Source: Gulosibacter sediminis | GTDB lineage: Bacteria > Actinomycetota > Actinomycetes > Actinomycetales > Microbacteriaceae | Assembly (NCBI RefSeq): GCF_014904065.1 | Contig: NZ_JACXJG010000012.1 | Span: forward strand, 70,200-77,905 | DNA length: 7,706 nt | Reading direction: 5' to 3' | Shown: in pieces, positions 6,782 through 7,706 of the stretch | Position numbering within the stretch: the stretch's first letter is position 1 | Layout: each line of letters begins with the position of its first letter | Program-made: the position numbers and the translations under genes | Notes under the pieces: generated by a model | Databases searched by the model: none | Seen by the model: the letters and a program-made list of their open reading frames with translations, nothing else | What the model was told of the DNA's origin: nothing

Positions 6782-7706
6782 GCCATGACCCTGCGGGCGA
6801 GTTCGCGGGGCGGCAGGAACCGTTGCGTCGCCGACACCTCGTGCACGAGCCGAGTGACTCGCGTGTTCACGGGAACAGCCAGGCCGACAGCAGCGGCGCT
6901 GCGCACGACCTCGCCGTTGAGCGCGTCAATCTCGGTTATCTGGCCGCGCCGAATAGATTGGAGCGTTGAGGCGGGGTTTGGGGTCGTGCCGAACATGCGG
7001 CCCAGCTTGCCGCGGACCACCTCGAGCGCCCTGCCACCGCGCACCAGGTCGGCAAAGTGTGGGTGCATGCCGGCCACCCGGGCAAAGCAGATGCGCCGTG
7101 CATCCGCCACCGAAACGAGTTCTTCGAGCGAGCGGGCGACGATCGGCGCGAGCAGGGGATGCGCGCTCACGCGCTGCACGCTGAGGCCGGTGACGGCGGG
7201 CAGGGCGTTGACCTGATTCAAGAACAGCTTCATCCACAACAGGCCGTCCAGATTCGGCGAGGCGGCCGACGGCAGGGCACCGGTGAATGCGCCCGCAAGC
7301 TCTTGCGCGGCCCCGTAGCCGCCCGCGGAAATGGCGGCGAGCGTCAACTTGCCGGGGCCGGTTACGCGGATCTCGGCGGCACCGAGATTCGTGGCGGGGA
7401 ACGTCGAGACAAGGCCGTAGATGCCGTCGCTCCGACCGAGGAGCCGGGCGACCTCGGAGGGTCCGCGGACGCCATTCTGGGTGACCACAATGGGCGTTGA
7501 CGCAATCGCTCCGGCCTGTTGCTGCACCGCCGCCTCGGTTTGGTAGGTGCGCACGGCGAGCAGGACGAGTTCCGTGTCGGAGGCAACCGCGTCGCTGGCA
7601 CTGACGGCCACCGTGAAGTTGCCCTGCGCGCCGCGCAAGCGGATGCCGTGCTCGCGCAGCGCGTCGAGCGTCGCGCCGCGCGCGACGGCGTGCACCTCGT
7701 GCCCGG
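6778..7706 (-). CDS. panE: Ketopantoate reductase family protein (2-dehydropantoate 2-reductase, PanE/ApbA), 5'-truncated
   Basis: Probably reduces 2-dehydropantoate to pantoate with NADPH in pantothenate/CoA synthesis. The gene runs off the right edge: 308 residues are visible from the first full codon (7704), and the start with the GxGxxG nucleotide-binding loop is missing, perhaps 20-30 residues. GHEVHAVARGATLDALREHG at the edge matches the region just after that loop. Other marks (visible numbering): LLAVRTYQTEAA (48-59), with Arg52 where many family members have Lys; QNGVRGPSE (76-84); the catalytic segment WMKLFLNQVNALPA (157-170) with Lys159, Asn163 and Asn166; and STLQSIRRGQITEIDALNG (246-264) with Ser246 and Glu258. 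A GTG at 7695 is internal, not the start, because family homology continues upstream. It ends overlapping mutY by 4 nt. Paralogues of this family can act on other 2-oxo acids, so the exact substrate is uncertain. Confidence 0.85.
   Translation of the reverse strand, partial: GHEVHAVARGATLDALREHGIRLRGAQGNFTVAVSASDAVASDTELVLLAVRTYQTEAAVQQQAGAIASTPIVVTQNGVRGPSEVARLLGRSDGIYGLVSTFPATNLGAAEIRVTGPGKLTLAAISAGGYGAAQELAGAFTGALPSAASPNLDGLLWMKLFLNQVNALPAVTGLSVQRVSAHPLLAPIVARSLEELVSVADARRICFARVAGMHPHFADLVRGGRALEVVRGKLGRMFGTTPNPASTLQSIRRGQITEIDALNGEVVRSAAAVGLAVPVNTRVTRLVHEVSATQRFLPPRELARRVMA

Noticed and set aside
7057..7500. 147-codon + strand frame opposite the panE-like gene
   Set aside because: Antisense shadow of a gene with clear family motifs; it has no motif of its own.

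Overview
The window is a high-GC bacterial core-genome segment, most likely from an actinobacterium and plausibly from Micrococcales/Microbacteriaceae. Four features support this: most codons end in G or C; NusA is short (342 aa) and has no C-terminal repeats; IF-2 has a long Ala/Pro/Lys then Gly/Arg-rich linker with repeated RPGNNP motifs; and MutY is short with no NUDIX-like C-terminal domain. The family-level placement is inference.

Layout on the + strand: the 3' part of proS (prolyl-tRNA synthetase, 1-1076), then nusA (1127-2155), ylxR (2183-2464), infB (2535-5456) and rbfA (5449-5880). This is the conserved nusA-infB translation/transcription operon, but rimP is missing from its usual place before nusA and truB does not follow rbfA. 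Layout on the - strand, convergent with the operon: a 5'-truncated ketopantoate reductase-family gene (panE-like, 7706-6778), then mutY (6781-5891), joined by an ATGA overlap. rbfA and mutY converge with 10 bp between their stop codons.

The + strand genes work together in making the translation machinery. ProS charges tRNA-Pro. NusA controls elongation, pausing and termination. YlxR is a small RNA-binding protein. IF-2 places initiator tRNA and joins the ribosomal subunits. RbfA matures the 30S subunit. The - strand pair combines a probable pantothenate/CoA-pathway enzyme with an oxidative-damage DNA glycosylase, an apparently unrelated pairing.

I see no mobile element, CRISPR array, tRNA/rRNA gene or novel protein system. 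The most interesting non-coding signal is the 70-nt ylxR-infB gap plus the end of ylxR. It can fold into three helices arranged like an attenuator (1:2, 2:3, 3:4): the middle one excludes the other two, and the last reaches the infB Shine-Dalgarno. Other structured sites are a 14-bp perfect palindrome right after the nusA stop and a 12-bp-stem hairpin written into the last codons of mutY, where it probably ends transcription from both sides.
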